43,655 bases of DNA from Armatimonadia bacterium (lineage in GTDB: Bacteria; Armatimonadota; Zipacnadia; Zipacnadales; JABUFB01): assembly GCA_039679385.1 (NCBI GenBank), contig JBDKVB010000102.1, forward strand, positions 1-43,655, given 5' to 3'. The notes under the pieces were generated by a model, which was given only the letters and a program-made list of their open reading frames with translations, made no database searches and was not told where the DNA came from. Made by a program: the position numbers and the translations under genes. This document shows, one piece after another, positions 1-9,214 of the stretch (its first letter is position 1; each line of letters starts with the position of its first letter).

Positions 1-80
1 AAGTCGATGATCACGGCCTGACTTGTGCTCGCCAGGAGCAAGAGTAGAACCACGATCAGAAGCGTCTTTGCACGCCCCAT
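1..80 (-). CDS. N-terminus of a secreted protein (cut by window edge)
   Basis: Only the first 26 codons are present. The ATG at 78-80 (minus strand) is preceded by a strong ribosome binding site (GGAGGAG, reverse complement of 88-94), about 7 bases away. The peptide has a basic start (MGRAKT), then a run of Leu and Val, then a small-residue region ending in Ser-Gln-Ala before Val-Ile-Ile-Asp. That is a classical Sec signal peptide with an AxA-like cleavage site, so the protein is exported. Nothing can be said about the mature protein. It was not in any long reading frame because the window edge truncates it. Confidence 0.7.
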   Translation of the reverse strand, partial: MGRAKTLLIVVLLLLLASTSQAVIID

Positions 81-379
81 CGCCAACTCCTCCTCGGACG
101 CATTCGGCCCCATGGTCTGCATCTACAGTTCCCCGCGTTCGGTTTGGCGGTCCGTCTGTCGAAGGTCACCTCCCTGTTTTGTGCTGACTGTCTTCATGAT
201 AGCGACGGCCCTGCGAAGGAGGCTCTCGCTAGAGTGAAGACTTCCTGAAGGCTTGGTAACGAGTCTGCAGGGCAAGGCGGCGTGTGCTTAGGGCTTCACC
301 TGGCAAAGGCAGGAGCGCCGGAGTGCACGGCGAATCCAGTGGCCAAACCTGCTGTGACGACCGACGGAAGGGTGGCAGC
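81..379. other. Divergent intergenic region, no gene recognised
   Basis: About 300 bases separate the minus-strand secreted protein at the left edge from the plus-strand gene starting at 380, so promoters for both should lie here. Short open frames exist on both strands, but they have no ribosome binding site or recognisable product. I see no convincing -35/-10 pair, RNA gene or strong hairpin. Confidence 0.5.
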
Positions 380-1168
380 ATGGGCGCGTGCGTTGACCGT
401 TCGGATTGGTCGCGGGGAGACTCTCGGCGATGGCGGAGAACCTGCGGTCTCGTGCCTCTGGTCGCGGTGGTGCTCCTTCTGGCGGCGGGCGATTCTGCTG
501 CAGATATCCTCTTCCGGGACAGGTTCAGCGGCCCGCGCCTGGGGGACCAGTGGGTCAAGACCAAGGCAGGAGACTTCGCCGAAGAGACGGTCGAGGTCGA
601 TGGCGGACGGTTGAGGCTGGCGGCCTCGACCCTGGGCACGGACGATCGCACGGTGAAGTACCACGGGGTGCGGACTCGCGAGGCGATTGCGGCCCTGGAG
701 CGGCGGATGAGGCTGGAGGTGGACTTGGACTGGGGAAGCCAGGCCAATGGCTGCTACATGACCTGCGGCTTGTACCTGTGCCCGACGGCTGCCCAGAACC
801 CCCGAGACGAGCCGGACTGGCTGCGCGTGGAGTACGTGGGTGTTCCGCCGGGGCTCAAGGCACGCTGCCAGGTGACGATATGCACCGCAGGTCAGCCCCG
901 CGACCTGTACACCGAGGGCTGGCCGGAGAAGCGAGAAGGACGGACGATTGGCCGCCAGAGACTGCGGATCGAGCTCTGCGGCCAGACGCTACGGCTGGAG
1001 GAAAACGGCATCCTCCTGTGCGGGGCCTCAGAGGTGAAGCTGCGGTTCACCAGGGCCTACGTATACCTGCAGCAATCCTCCCACAGCAACTATCCCCTGC
1101 GGGAAGTCTTCTTCGACAACCTCCGTATTGATCAGGACCCGAGGCCTACGGCCCCGGCACCCGAGTGA
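380..1168 (+). CDS. Small secreted protein, probable concanavalin-like beta-sandwich
   Basis: 262 residues from the ATG at 380, which follows an AAGGGTGG ribosome binding site; the frame could extend upstream to a GTG at 284, but that stretch looks non-coding. A basic N-terminus (SRRWRR) is followed by a hydrophobic run at about 23-36 and a small-residue cleavage region ending SAADI, which indicates export. The mature part is rich in beta-strand-like segments and resembles LamG / DUF1080-type jelly-rolls: it opens with a Phe-Arg-Asp-Arg-Phe strand followed by Asp-Gln-Trp, and ends with a Val-Phe-Phe-Asp-Asn-Leu-Arg-Ile strand, a common closing strand of carbohydrate-binding jelly-rolls. A sugar-binding or glycan-hydrolase accessory role is inference. 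No catalytic residues are recognised. It converges on the lyase operon ending at 1209. Confidence 0.6.
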   Translation: MGACVDRSDWSRGDSRRWRRTCGLVPLVAVVLLLAAGDSAADILFRDRFSGPRLGDQWVKTKAGDFAEETVEVDGGRLRLAASTLGTDDRTVKYHGVRTREAIAALERRMRLEVDLDWGSQANGCYMTCGLYLCPTAAQNPRDEPDWLRVEYVGVPPGLKARCQVTICTAGQPRDLYTEGWPEKREGRTIGRQRLRIELCGQTLRLEENGILLCGASEVKLRFTRAYVYLQQSSHSNYPLREVFFDNLRIDQDPRPTAPAPE

Positions 1169-1208
1169 ATCCCTGGGCAGTGGGTGTCGGGGACGCTAAG
1201 GACACGGG

Positions 1209-3473
1209 CTATCGCTTCGTCACCGTCCACAGGCCGGCAGGGCCGGTGAACCAGGCTGCGCCCTCCTCGGCGGACACCTTGGCCTCGGGGAACACAGAGG
1301 CCACGGCGGGCTGTGCACGCCAGGTGCCCGGAGCAAGATCGGTCACCAGGACCTGGACGAGACCTGTGCCCGGGACGGTGAAGCGAAGGCTTGCGTCGCT
1401 GCGGGCGGCATCGGTGCGGAAGAGGACGACCCGCGAGCCGTCACCCTCACCAATCTGACAGCCCACGACGCCCTCACCCTCGATGCGGCGGACGGGTAGT
1501 GACTTGCCGCTGAGCCGGTCGGTCACCTGCATCACATTCAGGAAGTGGTTTTCGGCTGCGGGTGCCCTCGGGCTGACCTCAAGACGCCAGGCCCCAGCCT
1601 CCTGGGAGGACTTGCGCAACTGCTCCTCGGGGACATCGTTGGCGAAGTTCTGACCGAAGACCCAGAACTCCTTGCCCGGACCGCCAACCTTGGAGAGCTC
1701 GAGGTCCTGGGGCTCCGGGAGCAGCACGGTGAGGTTCAGGCGGCCTCGGCTGTCGAACTCCGTGCGGTCGATGACGGCGGTTGAGCCGGAGACCTGCGGC
1801 TCTTCGAGGGAGTGCAGCAGCCAGTACTTGCGGAAGGAAGGATCGGCACTGACAACGCGATCGTATACCACCAGCGCTGCAGGAACGTCGGCCTGGCGTA
1901 GGTTCAGGAAGACGAAGGAGCGGACAACCTGCTTGACCTTGCCCGAGTAGGCGGAGGTAAGGTCGCCCTTGAGGTAGGTGTACGCGGGGCTCTGTGCGTC
2001 GGGTCCGAAGCCATGGGCCAGGACCTCGCCGGTCTTGTAGCCCTTCGCCGGGTCGAGCAGGGCCTCCAGAGTCGGCGGCTCTGAGCGACTGTTCGGGAGG
2101 CGCTGTCCACCGTCATTGCCCCAGTCCGGGGAGGTGCTGAAAACCTCCCTCGGGTCGTACACCAGCAGACTGTTGTGGGCGATGGTGCGCCAGTAGTAGT
2201 TGCGGCAGTGAGGGCTGCCGTAGGCACCCGAGGAGCCCGAGTAGCGGCCGGTGTCGGCGGCGAGAGCGCCCTTATAGTAGAGCTGGAAGGCGCCGGCATC
2301 CATGTGCTGGTGGTTGGTGAAGTTGAACACGTTGACTTTCATCTCGGCGATGACGGAGTCCTCACCCCAGCCGGTGCGAGCGACCATCCAGCCGAAGGGG
2401 CCGCCGAAGTACCGTGACAGGGGCAGGTCGGTGGCAGGCTTCGGGGTCAGGTCCGGATCCCGCCAGAGGAGCTCGAAGATCGCTTCGCCGTCACCGATTC
2501 CGCCCTGGGCAAGCGCGTGACTGAGAGCGTAGCCGTCGCCATAGTAGCTGGCGGTCAGCAGTGCACCGACGCCGAAGCCCCAGGGCTTGCCCCGAGGAGC
2601 ACTGTGGGAGAAGGTGTCGCCGGAGCGAAGGCGTTGACCGTCCGGACGAGTCGTGTACAGGTACAGGTAGGGCACGTACTGCTGCTGGGGATTGTAGACG
2701 TCTCCGGCGCCGAGACGGTCGAAGATCCACAGCGGGAAGGTGTCTGCGCTGTAGCGGTAGGGGCCATAGGAATCGCCCTGATGGTAGGCGTGACCCTCGT
2801 AGAGCCAGTTCCGGGCCGGCAGATGAGCGCGGAAGAAGCGCCCGGCAGCGAGACGGTACATCTCCGGGAACTCGTCGTAGATCGCGATCCCAGCCGAGAT
2901 CATGTCGCGCATGATCATAGCCTCGGAGCTGTGACCAGTGACTGAGCCCTGGCGTGTCGGCGGGTAGCCGCACTCCTGCGTCTTGGCGAGGCGGACTAGC
3001 TCGGTGACGAACTGCTGCTTCGTGTCGTCATCGATCAGCGGGTAGAGCCAGTCGTAGACAATGGCTCCGGTGACCATGGCGCGTCCGGTGGCCCGGCAGG
3101 CGTCCTGCTTGTCGGCGAGTTGGGTCGCCTTGAGGTAGTCCAGGGCATCGGCGACGGTGGCGCGACCGAGACTCTCGTCACGGGTGACGAGGTACTGCAG
3201 CGCGTTCCACTCCAGCCGATGAGGTCGGCTCCTGGTAGCCAGGGACTTGAGCCGCTCGGTCACCGGCTGCAAGACCGGGTGCTCCAGGCGGGCCTTGAGG
3301 TTCGCCACGTGCTCCGACCGCAGATAGAGGCGTGGATGCTCGCTCGGAGGCACGGGTATGGAGACGCCATCGACGTCCATCCACTGGGCCTTGCCGGGAG
3401 CTGGCTCCCAGGCGCAGGCGCTCAGGGCACACAGGGCGGTCAGCCCGACGGACAGGCCCATCGTCAGGTTCAT
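1209..3473 (-). CDS. Heparinase II/III-like polysaccharide lyase, lipoprotein
   Basis: 754 residues, last gene of the four-gene operon (44 bases after 3518-6718). The N-terminus has a lipobox Leu17-Ser18-Ala19-Cys20, so the protein is probably lipid-anchored. Residues about 45-350 look like the alpha/alpha toroid of the family, with His181 in a TGHSSEA motif and Tyr240/Tyr241 in the region that supplies the catalytic tyrosine. The C-terminal beta-sandwich begins near 360 and has the family hallmarks: NHQHMDAG at 387-394, in which His388/His390 and Asp392 align with the metal/active-site motif, and AHNSLLV at 432-438. Such enzymes cleave uronate-containing glycans by beta-elimination; the substrate cannot be read from sequence. 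The ATG is preceded by AGAGGGTAAG. A heparin substrate should not be assumed from the family name. Confidence 0.8.
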   Translation of the reverse strand: MNLTMGLSVGLTALCALSACAWEPAPGKAQWMDVDGVSIPVPPSEHPRLYLRSEHVANLKARLEHPVLQPVTERLKSLATRSRPHRLEWNALQYLVTRDESLGRATVADALDYLKATQLADKQDACRATGRAMVTGAIVYDWLYPLIDDDTKQQFVTELVRLAKTQECGYPPTRQGSVTGHSSEAMIMRDMISAGIAIYDEFPEMYRLAAGRFFRAHLPARNWLYEGHAYHQGDSYGPYRYSADTFPLWIFDRLGAGDVYNPQQQYVPYLYLYTTRPDGQRLRSGDTFSHSAPRGKPWGFGVGALLTASYYGDGYALSHALAQGGIGDGEAIFELLWRDPDLTPKPATDLPLSRYFGGPFGWMVARTGWGEDSVIAEMKVNVFNFTNHQHMDAGAFQLYYKGALAADTGRYSGSSGAYGSPHCRNYYWRTIAHNSLLVYDPREVFSTSPDWGNDGGQRLPNSRSEPPTLEALLDPAKGYKTGEVLAHGFGPDAQSPAYTYLKGDLTSAYSGKVKQVVRSFVFLNLRQADVPAALVVYDRVVSADPSFRKYWLLHSLEEPQVSGSTAVIDRTEFDSRGRLNLTVLLPEPQDLELSKVGGPGKEFWVFGQNFANDVPEEQLRKSSQEAGAWRLEVSPRAPAAENHFLNVMQVTDRLSGKSLPVRRIEGEGVVGCQIGEGDGSRVVLFRTDAARSDASLRFTVPGTGLVQVLVTDLAPGTWRAQPAVASVFPEAKVSAEEGAAWFTGPAGLWTVTKR

Positions 3474-3517
3474 GGCTTACCCTCTTTCGGTCTCCTGCGG
3501 GTTGTGCGGAAGCGCGC

Positions 3518-6500
3518 TCAGCGAGCGGCTCTCTGGGCCACTTCCTCTGCCGAGAGCGCACGACGATAGATGCGGACGTCGTCGAGCAGGCCGGTGAAGA
3601 AGGCCGTGTGGTTGCGGTCGTAGTTGCCCAGACACAAGGTGCTCTGGTTGCCCATCACCGGGCCCGAGCGAGGCATCGAGCCGCACTCCTTGCCGTTCAC
3701 GTACAGGCGTATCGTCTGCCCGTCGTAGGTGCCGGCGGCATGGACCCAGGTGCCCACCGGAAGGGGATCACCGGCGGCCAGGTGATGACTCCAGGGCGCG
3801 CTGGGAATAGCGAAGCAGAGCTTGCCGCCCGACAGGCCGAAGCGGAAGCCGCTGTCCCCGCCGTTGAAGACGTTGTTCACGAACCACTTGTCACTCTGGC
3901 CGGGTGCGTCGCAGCGGATCCAGGCTTCCACGGTCATCTCGTCGAGATCCTCGGTCATGGCCCCACGGGGGATCGCGACGCTTCCGCCACGGCAGGACAA
4001 GGCGCGACCGAAGCGGCCCGGCACCAGGGCAGCGTTCTCAATCAGACCTCCCCGGGCATGGCCGGACCAGTCGTCGGCGATGGTGCTGCCCTCGGGCTCA
4101 TCGAAGGTCCACCAACCGATCACAGCCGGGTCCATGTCGGCCGGAGGTGTCAGGACACGGCGGCACTCGGCATCCGCCAGTTCGTAGCGTCGGAAGCCTG
4201 CATCGTAGGGCCCGAGACCGAGGTCCTGCGGGATGAGGTCAAGATGCGTCTTGGGCGAGGTGCAGAAGGCGTTGCGAGCGGCATCGAGGTAGCCGAAACC
4301 GTACTGGCGATGAGGAGCGATGTAGTGGCCCTCGCCGAACTCGTTCCAGTTGTCAAGGAGAACCAGGCGATGTCCGAGTTGGTCGGGTGGCACCGTTGCC
4401 ATGAAGGCCTTGGCCCGCTCGCAGGCGACCTGGAAGTTGTCCGGAGTGAGCCGCCAGATCGAACTGGAAGGATGCCAGGGACGCGAGTCCCAGCCCATGG
4501 AGACGGTGACCAGATCGGGGATGATCCCCATCTTCTGCCGGTCCTTCCAGTAGCGCTCCTGCGCGTCGATCGACTCCTGCTGCGAGGGCTCGCCACCCAC
4601 CGGCCAGCAATAGGCGAAGCTGTAGTCGAGGCCCTCGGCGGCCATTAGCTCCAGGGGCGCGGGCTGCGTGCCACGGTACTCGCCGAGGATGGTCAAGCCG
4701 GCGAAGCCTGCACGCTTGCAGACCTCGCGAGCTTTGTCGAGTGCCTGCTTGACGGCCTCGACGCTCCCCAGGTCGTTGATGAGGAACTCGGGCCGGTAGA
4801 TGAAGAGCAGGGGCTTGTTGTCGATCTTCAGGTAGGAGGGGTTCTTGAAGTAGTTCTCGATCCAGTAGGGCAAGAGCGTGTTGAGGAAGTCGTCCTCAGA
4901 GGCGACGCCCGCCTGGCCCTTGCTCTGGTTCTCCCACATGATGGTGAACTTGAACTGCGAGCCGTAGCGGGAGTGGAACAGCCCGTCGTGGATGGCGTGC
5001 GATAGCATGGTCTGCACACCCTGGCCCTGGTTGCGGCGGTACCAGCAGTAGACGAAGTAGTTGATCCCGTGGTCGAGGGCCCATTTGACCTCCCAATCTG
5101 TGACCTCGGGATTCTCCTCGTCGTACCAGCCCAAGGCAGGCTCACGCTCCGGGAAGGGCACGATCTCCTGCCACCCACCGCCACGTGCCCCCTGCTTCCA
5201 CAGCGGGCAGTAGTGAGCGCCGACCAGGTACTCGGTCTGCGGCGGCGCGGGAGCAGGAACGTAGTCTGCCTTCGTCGGCTCCACCGCGGCGGCGAAGGTG
5301 ATGGGCGTCGTGGCAGTCAGCGGAGCCATCTGCGGCGCACCGGCACTGAGGCGGAGCTGACCGGAGACCGGCGCAGCCGCCTGGACCGACCAGGAGACCT
5401 CGCGCCTCTCGGCATGCGCCAGACTCACGGTCTGGGTTGCACCACTGAGGACCTGCAACCCTTCGGGGCCGTCGAGGCGGAGGGTAATGTCGGTTGCGGC
5501 GCCGCCAAGATTGCGGACCGTCGCCAGGATCTTGTTCGGCCGACCGGCACGAGGAATCACCTCGGCCGGGATGAAGTCGGTGACCGCAAGCTCGGGCGGT
5601 GCGTCCGCCGTCGCGGAGAGGCGCACGAAGTCAAGCTGAACCGACGTCGCCACTTCGGCGGGCAGGATGCCCAGGGCACGCAGATTCCCGCGCCCTTGCG
5701 AGGAGGCGCCGAGGTCGAAGACATAGGAGTGCAGGTTGCCGTCGGCGACAGGGGCAAACCGCACGCTCTTCAGACCGGAGTCGGTGACGGCGACGAGCTT
5801 GCCGACGGTGCCCTGGTCAGTGGCCATGCGCACTGCGACGTAGCGAAGGCCGCTGACCGGGAGGTTCAGGCGGCGGTTCAGCAGGATCGCGCTGCCTCCA
5901 TGAGTCTGGCTCACGAGCTGGCCTTCGACGATGCGTGCCTCGTCAGACTGCAGCGCTTCCCAGCCCTGAGCGGAGGCAGCAAACTCGAAGCGGGCCTCGG
6001 AGGTCTGAGCCAGGGCAGGGAACTCGCGCAGACCGTACTGGTCGAGGAGGATGTCGGAGTCAGTGAGCGCCCGGGTGTAGAGCCGGAGGCCATCGAGGGT
6101 GCCCTTGAGACCGACCGGCCCCCACTTGTAGGGTAGGCCGACCAGGATTGGACTGCCGGTGTCTGAGACGCTACCGCGTCGCTGGGCGGTGTACTCCTGA
6201 CCATCAACCCAGAGGGAGGCGGTCATCCCGTCCCAAGTGGCGATGAGGTGGTACCAGCGTCCGGCAACGGCCTTCGGACCTCTCACGCGAGGCTCCAGCG
6301 TGCCACCGGCGTTGACGAAGAAGGAGATCTGCCCGCCCTCGTTGGGTGGGTCGAGGCGGAGCAGGTATGCGCCGTCCTTGGCCACCAGATTGGCGTTGTC
6401 GCTGACGTCGGCGAACTTGACGCGCAACTCCACAGCGAAGGCACTCGTGACCTTCAGGTCACCGTCGCCGGGGATCTGGAGGCCGCCGTCACCAGCCAAC

Positions 6501-6718
6501 TCCAGGCCGCCACCTTCGTACCCGGCGACCGCCTGGGCCTTCACGACCTGCGCTGCATGGCCATGACCGGACGCGTCCTCACCGGCACTCGCGAGGCTGT
6601 CGAAGGAGTAGGAAGCAGCCGGCCCAGCATCTCCGACTGCCTCGGCTGCCGTCAGTCCCAGCAGGGGAACCACCGTCAACAACGCAACACCTACCGCAGG
6701 CAGAAAGAGCGCAGGCAT
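3518..6718 (-). CDS. Secreted LamG - GH99/WbsX-like - LamG multidomain protein
   Basis: 1066 residues with a signal peptide (hydrophobic 5-22, cleavage near Ala25-Glu-Ala27). Domains in order: LamG-like jelly-roll about 32-232, a second beta-rich domain about 240-372, an Ig/CARDB-like domain about 375-480, a WbsX/GH99-like TIM barrel about 495-855, and a C-terminal LamG about 865-1062. The barrel has the family signatures AHYCPLW (501-507), YFVYCWYRR (554-562) and WNEFGEGHY (791-799), whose Glu793 and Glu796 are the likely acids. GH99 enzymes are endo-acting on alpha-mannosides, but WbsX-like members are largely uncharacterised, so the substrate is open. The flanking LamG domains probably hold the enzyme on insoluble glycan. 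The start has a GGAGGT site 6 bases upstream. It lies between two lyase-operon genes with gaps of 63 and 44 bases. Confidence 0.75.
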   Translation of the reverse strand: MPALFLPAVGVALLTVVPLLGLTAAEAVGDAGPAASYSFDSLASAGEDASGHGHAAQVVKAQAVAGYEGGGLELAGDGGLQIPGDGDLKVTSAFAVELRVKFADVSDNANLVAKDGAYLLRLDPPNEGGQISFFVNAGGTLEPRVRGPKAVAGRWYHLIATWDGMTASLWVDGQEYTAQRRGSVSDTGSPILVGLPYKWGPVGLKGTLDGLRLYTRALTDSDILLDQYGLREFPALAQTSEARFEFAASAQGWEALQSDEARIVEGQLVSQTHGGSAILLNRRLNLPVSGLRYVAVRMATDQGTVGKLVAVTDSGLKSVRFAPVADGNLHSYVFDLGASSQGRGNLRALGILPAEVATSVQLDFVRLSATADAPPELAVTDFIPAEVIPRAGRPNKILATVRNLGGAATDITLRLDGPEGLQVLSGATQTVSLAHAERREVSWSVQAAAPVSGQLRLSAGAPQMAPLTATTPITFAAAVEPTKADYVPAPAPPQTEYLVGAHYCPLWKQGARGGGWQEIVPFPEREPALGWYDEENPEVTDWEVKWALDHGINYFVYCWYRRNQGQGVQTMLSHAIHDGLFHSRYGSQFKFTIMWENQSKGQAGVASEDDFLNTLLPYWIENYFKNPSYLKIDNKPLLFIYRPEFLINDLGSVEAVKQALDKAREVCKRAGFAGLTILGEYRGTQPAPLELMAAEGLDYSFAYCWPVGGEPSQQESIDAQERYWKDRQKMGIIPDLVTVSMGWDSRPWHPSSSIWRLTPDNFQVACERAKAFMATVPPDQLGHRLVLLDNWNEFGEGHYIAPHRQYGFGYLDAARNAFCTSPKTHLDLIPQDLGLGPYDAGFRRYELADAECRRVLTPPADMDPAVIGWWTFDEPEGSTIADDWSGHARGGLIENAALVPGRFGRALSCRGGSVAIPRGAMTEDLDEMTVEAWIRCDAPGQSDKWFVNNVFNGGDSGFRFGLSGGKLCFAIPSAPWSHHLAAGDPLPVGTWVHAAGTYDGQTIRLYVNGKECGSMPRSGPVMGNQSTLCLGNYDRNHTAFFTGLLDDVRIYRRALSAEEVAQRAAR

Positions 6719-6781
6719 CTTGACCTCCGTCGTGCGAAAGGGCCGAGTTGGTGAGACGCGTTCCAGGTGACGCCGGCTTGG

Positions 6782-9172
6782 CTACTCGTACGTGAACACG
6801 GCACTTGCCTTGCAGTCCGTATCGGCGGTGACGCGGACCCAATGAGCGCTGTAGCCCTCGGGGAAGACGTGGGTGACCGTCTCACCCGGGGGGATGCGGT
6901 AGGTTGCATAGCGGCACCACTGCTCGTGGTCGATGTCGACCTCGACGGCGAAGGCTACCTCGTGGTCCGCATCGTGCGACAGCTCCATTTGCTTGTGATC
7001 GTAGCCGGTCATGAGGTAAGGGTCGGAAGGCTGCTGGGCCTTCACCGGGGTGTTGAGCCATGGGCCGCCCTTGCCCACCGGCCTGCCAAGCTGCCACAGG
7101 TCGTCGAAGGCACCGAACCAGAGCCCGAGTTGCCCGTCCTCGCCGGAGAGGCAGTGCCCGTCAGGGCAGACCGGTCCGCGAGTGCCGCACAGAACCATCA
7201 GCCCGCGCCAGGTGCAGAAGTCGGCGATCTGACGACCGTGGCTGCACACCGGCTTGATCAGCGGCAGGCCATGATCGCGCGGCATCTCGTAGAGCGTCCC
7301 GTGGATATTCATCAGGTAACGCTCGGACACACACTCCCGGATTCCTCGCGGCCAGCCCCAGGCGAAGGGCTGATCATACCGGGCATCTCCTTTCGGGAGC
7401 CGGTAGCGACGGCCGTCCTGGATCATGATGACCGAGGCGGCATCGACCTCGAAGTCGCGCTGGACCCGAGCGACCTGAAGCACCTCGACGGAGCGGTCCT
7501 CGTCGGGCCTGACGAAGTGCAGGTCCTTGTCGACCTCCCAGTACCCGCGGTCGGTGACCTGGCCCCAGGCATCAGTGGTTCGGGCCACGAACTGGAGGTT
7601 CCGGTTATAGCGCGCCGGCCGAAGGATCCCGGCGACGACGGGCGCCTGGTCCTCGACGCGTGCCAGACCGGCGAAGATCTCCGGGCGGTCCTGGGTGGTA
7701 TCGCGCGGCGAAGTCTGGTGGAGATAGGCGGTCGCCACGCAGTCACGGTCGGCCTTGAGACGCAGCCAGGCGGCGTCGAAGTCGGCCGGAAGTACCTTCC
7801 CCACATAGCCATGAGCGGGCACCGGAACTCGCTCGTACTCGCTCCAGGCCCCGTCGCCGGAGCGGTCGATCTCGAGGGTGAAAGTGACCGTCTCGTCGGA
7901 GTCGTGGGCCAGGTGCAGTACACGGCGGTCGAAGCCCTTGACGAGGAAGGGGTCTGAGGGTACGCCCGCCTGCACCGCATCCTGACGCCAGGGACCGCCC
8001 CAGCCGGAACGAGGACCAAAGCTGCGCAGACCCTCCACCGAGCCGAACCAGAGGTTCGACTGCGACTGTCCCAGCATGGGGTTCTGCATGATCGAGGCGT
8101 CATCGGCGGCGAGGACCAGCCGCCCGTTCCAGTCGCAGAAGTCGGGGATGTAGCGCAGGTGGCTGGCGATCGGGGACAGCCCACCGGTGTTGGCAGCGCT
8201 GAAGGTCGGTGGGAAGTTGTAGAACATGCCGTGCATGTCCATCATCCAGCGACCCTGACCGACCTCTCGGATGCGCGGCCACTCGGTGTACCAGCCATGG
8301 CGCGGGTCATAGGTGTGCGTCGCCTTCGGGAGGCGGAAGCGCTGCCACCGGCCACCATCGAGGAGCATCAGCAGCACCGATCGGCGATCCCAGCCGACAC
8401 TCCAGAGGGGCGACTGGTCATCCGGTGCGCCGAGGAGCCCGCCAGGACCGGTGACCTCGGTGAACTGCCGCCGCTCGACGACGCGCCAGGTGGTCCCGTC
8501 CCATTCGGCCAGTACACCAGCGTCCTCCGGGCTCTTGACGGGCGCCTCAGCGAGGTAGGTGTACTGCTTGTTGTAGGCCGCCGACTCGCCGTTGTTGGAC
8601 ATCACCAGCCGGCCCTGGGAAGTGTAGCCGCCCTTCGCGTGCCAGCCGGGAACGGGCTTCTCGAAGAGCCGAGTAACCGCCAGCGTCTGGACGTCGACCT
8701 CGTAGATCGCGCCCTCCATGTCGATGAGGTAGACCTTGTTGGCCGGGTCGGTCAGGTGCCGGGCAACGGCCGTCATACGACCCACGAGGACGTTCACATC
8801 GCAGGCCCGCACCTTGCCCTCGCTGTCGATGAAGTAGGGGCCCATGACGAGCTGGTTGGATTCGCGGTGGATCATCCGCCCGGCGTGAGTTCCGCCGACA
8901 CTCTCGGGCCGGATCTCAAGGCTCATGTCGGGGCTGATCGCGTAGAGCTTGTCGGAGCCTCCCCGGATCTCGTGGGGTGGATAGGTCATCATCCACAGCT
9001 TCCCGGCCCAGGGAACGACGGCACCGATTCCGACCTCGCCGCTGCCACTGAAGACGGCGAGATGCGGGTAGATACCGCTGATCTGCAACGGCGGCTGGAC
9101 ACCATCGGAAGCAAGGCCTGCCGACATGATTGAGGACACCACAAGGATCCCTCCAAGGGACAGCCCGGGCAT
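6782..9172 (-). CDS. Secreted protein with an internal tandem duplication, function unknown
   Basis: 796 residues, ATG preceded by GGGAGGGT. The N-terminus is hydrophobic (5-20), ending Ala-Ser-Asp, consistent with export. The first ~260 residues read like beta-propeller blades, with short repeats such as KLWMMTY, KVYLIDMEGAIYEVD and GRLVMSNNG. The remainder holds two copies of a module of about 220 residues: copy A about 264-487 and copy B about 579-796. Matching blocks are HGMFYNFP / HGTLYEMP (314-321, 624-631), PDFCDWNG / ADFCTWRG (343-350, 650-657), LWFG (374-377, 684-687), PSDPFLVKGFD / PSDPYLMTGYD (405-415, 715-725) and Cys478 / Cys787. I recognise no catalytic family. Operon position between a lyase and a GH99-like gene suggests glycan recognition or degradation. 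Confidence 0.7.
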   Translation of the reverse strand: MPGLSLGGILVVSSIMSAGLASDGVQPPLQISGIYPHLAVFSGSGEVGIGAVVPWAGKLWMMTYPPHEIRGGSDKLYAISPDMSLEIRPESVGGTHAGRMIHRESNQLVMGPYFIDSEGKVRACDVNVLVGRMTAVARHLTDPANKVYLIDMEGAIYEVDVQTLAVTRLFEKPVPGWHAKGGYTSQGRLVMSNNGESAAYNKQYTYLAEAPVKSPEDAGVLAEWDGTTWRVVERRQFTEVTGPGGLLGAPDDQSPLWSVGWDRRSVLLMLLDGGRWQRFRLPKATHTYDPRHGWYTEWPRIREVGQGRWMMDMHGMFYNFPPTFSAANTGGLSPIASHLRYIPDFCDWNGRLVLAADDASIMQNPMLGQSQSNLWFGSVEGLRSFGPRSGWGGPWRQDAVQAGVPSDPFLVKGFDRRVLHLAHDSDETVTFTLEIDRSGDGAWSEYERVPVPAHGYVGKVLPADFDAAWLRLKADRDCVATAYLHQTSPRDTTQDRPEIFAGLARVEDQAPVVAGILRPARYNRNLQFVARTTDAWGQVTDRGYWEVDKDLHFVRPDEDRSVEVLQVARVQRDFEVDAASVIMIQDGRRYRLPKGDARYDQPFAWGWPRGIRECVSERYLMNIHGTLYEMPRDHGLPLIKPVCSHGRQIADFCTWRGLMVLCGTRGPVCPDGHCLSGEDGQLGLWFGAFDDLWQLGRPVGKGGPWLNTPVKAQQPSDPYLMTGYDHKQMELSHDADHEVAFAVEVDIDHEQWCRYATYRIPPGETVTHVFPEGYSAHWVRVTADTDCKASAVFTYE

Positions 9173-9214
9173 AGGTGACCCTCCCCAGGGCGTAGAGGTT
9201 GGTCAGTCGATGGG

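Noticed and set aside
284-379. Upstream extension of the small secreted protein to a GTG at 284
   Set aside because: The added residues would hide the signal peptide behind 30 residues, and a better ribosome binding site precedes the ATG at 380.
3332-4648. Long plus-strand frame of 438 codons opposite the GH99-like gene
   Set aside because: It is a high-GC antisense shadow: no ribosome binding site, no signal or domain, and the opposite strand has clear LamG and GH99 motifs.
6767-7957. Long plus-strand frame of 396 codons opposite the duplicated secreted protein
   Set aside because: Antisense shadow with no recognisable motif; the minus strand shows a good start, signal peptide and internal repeats.
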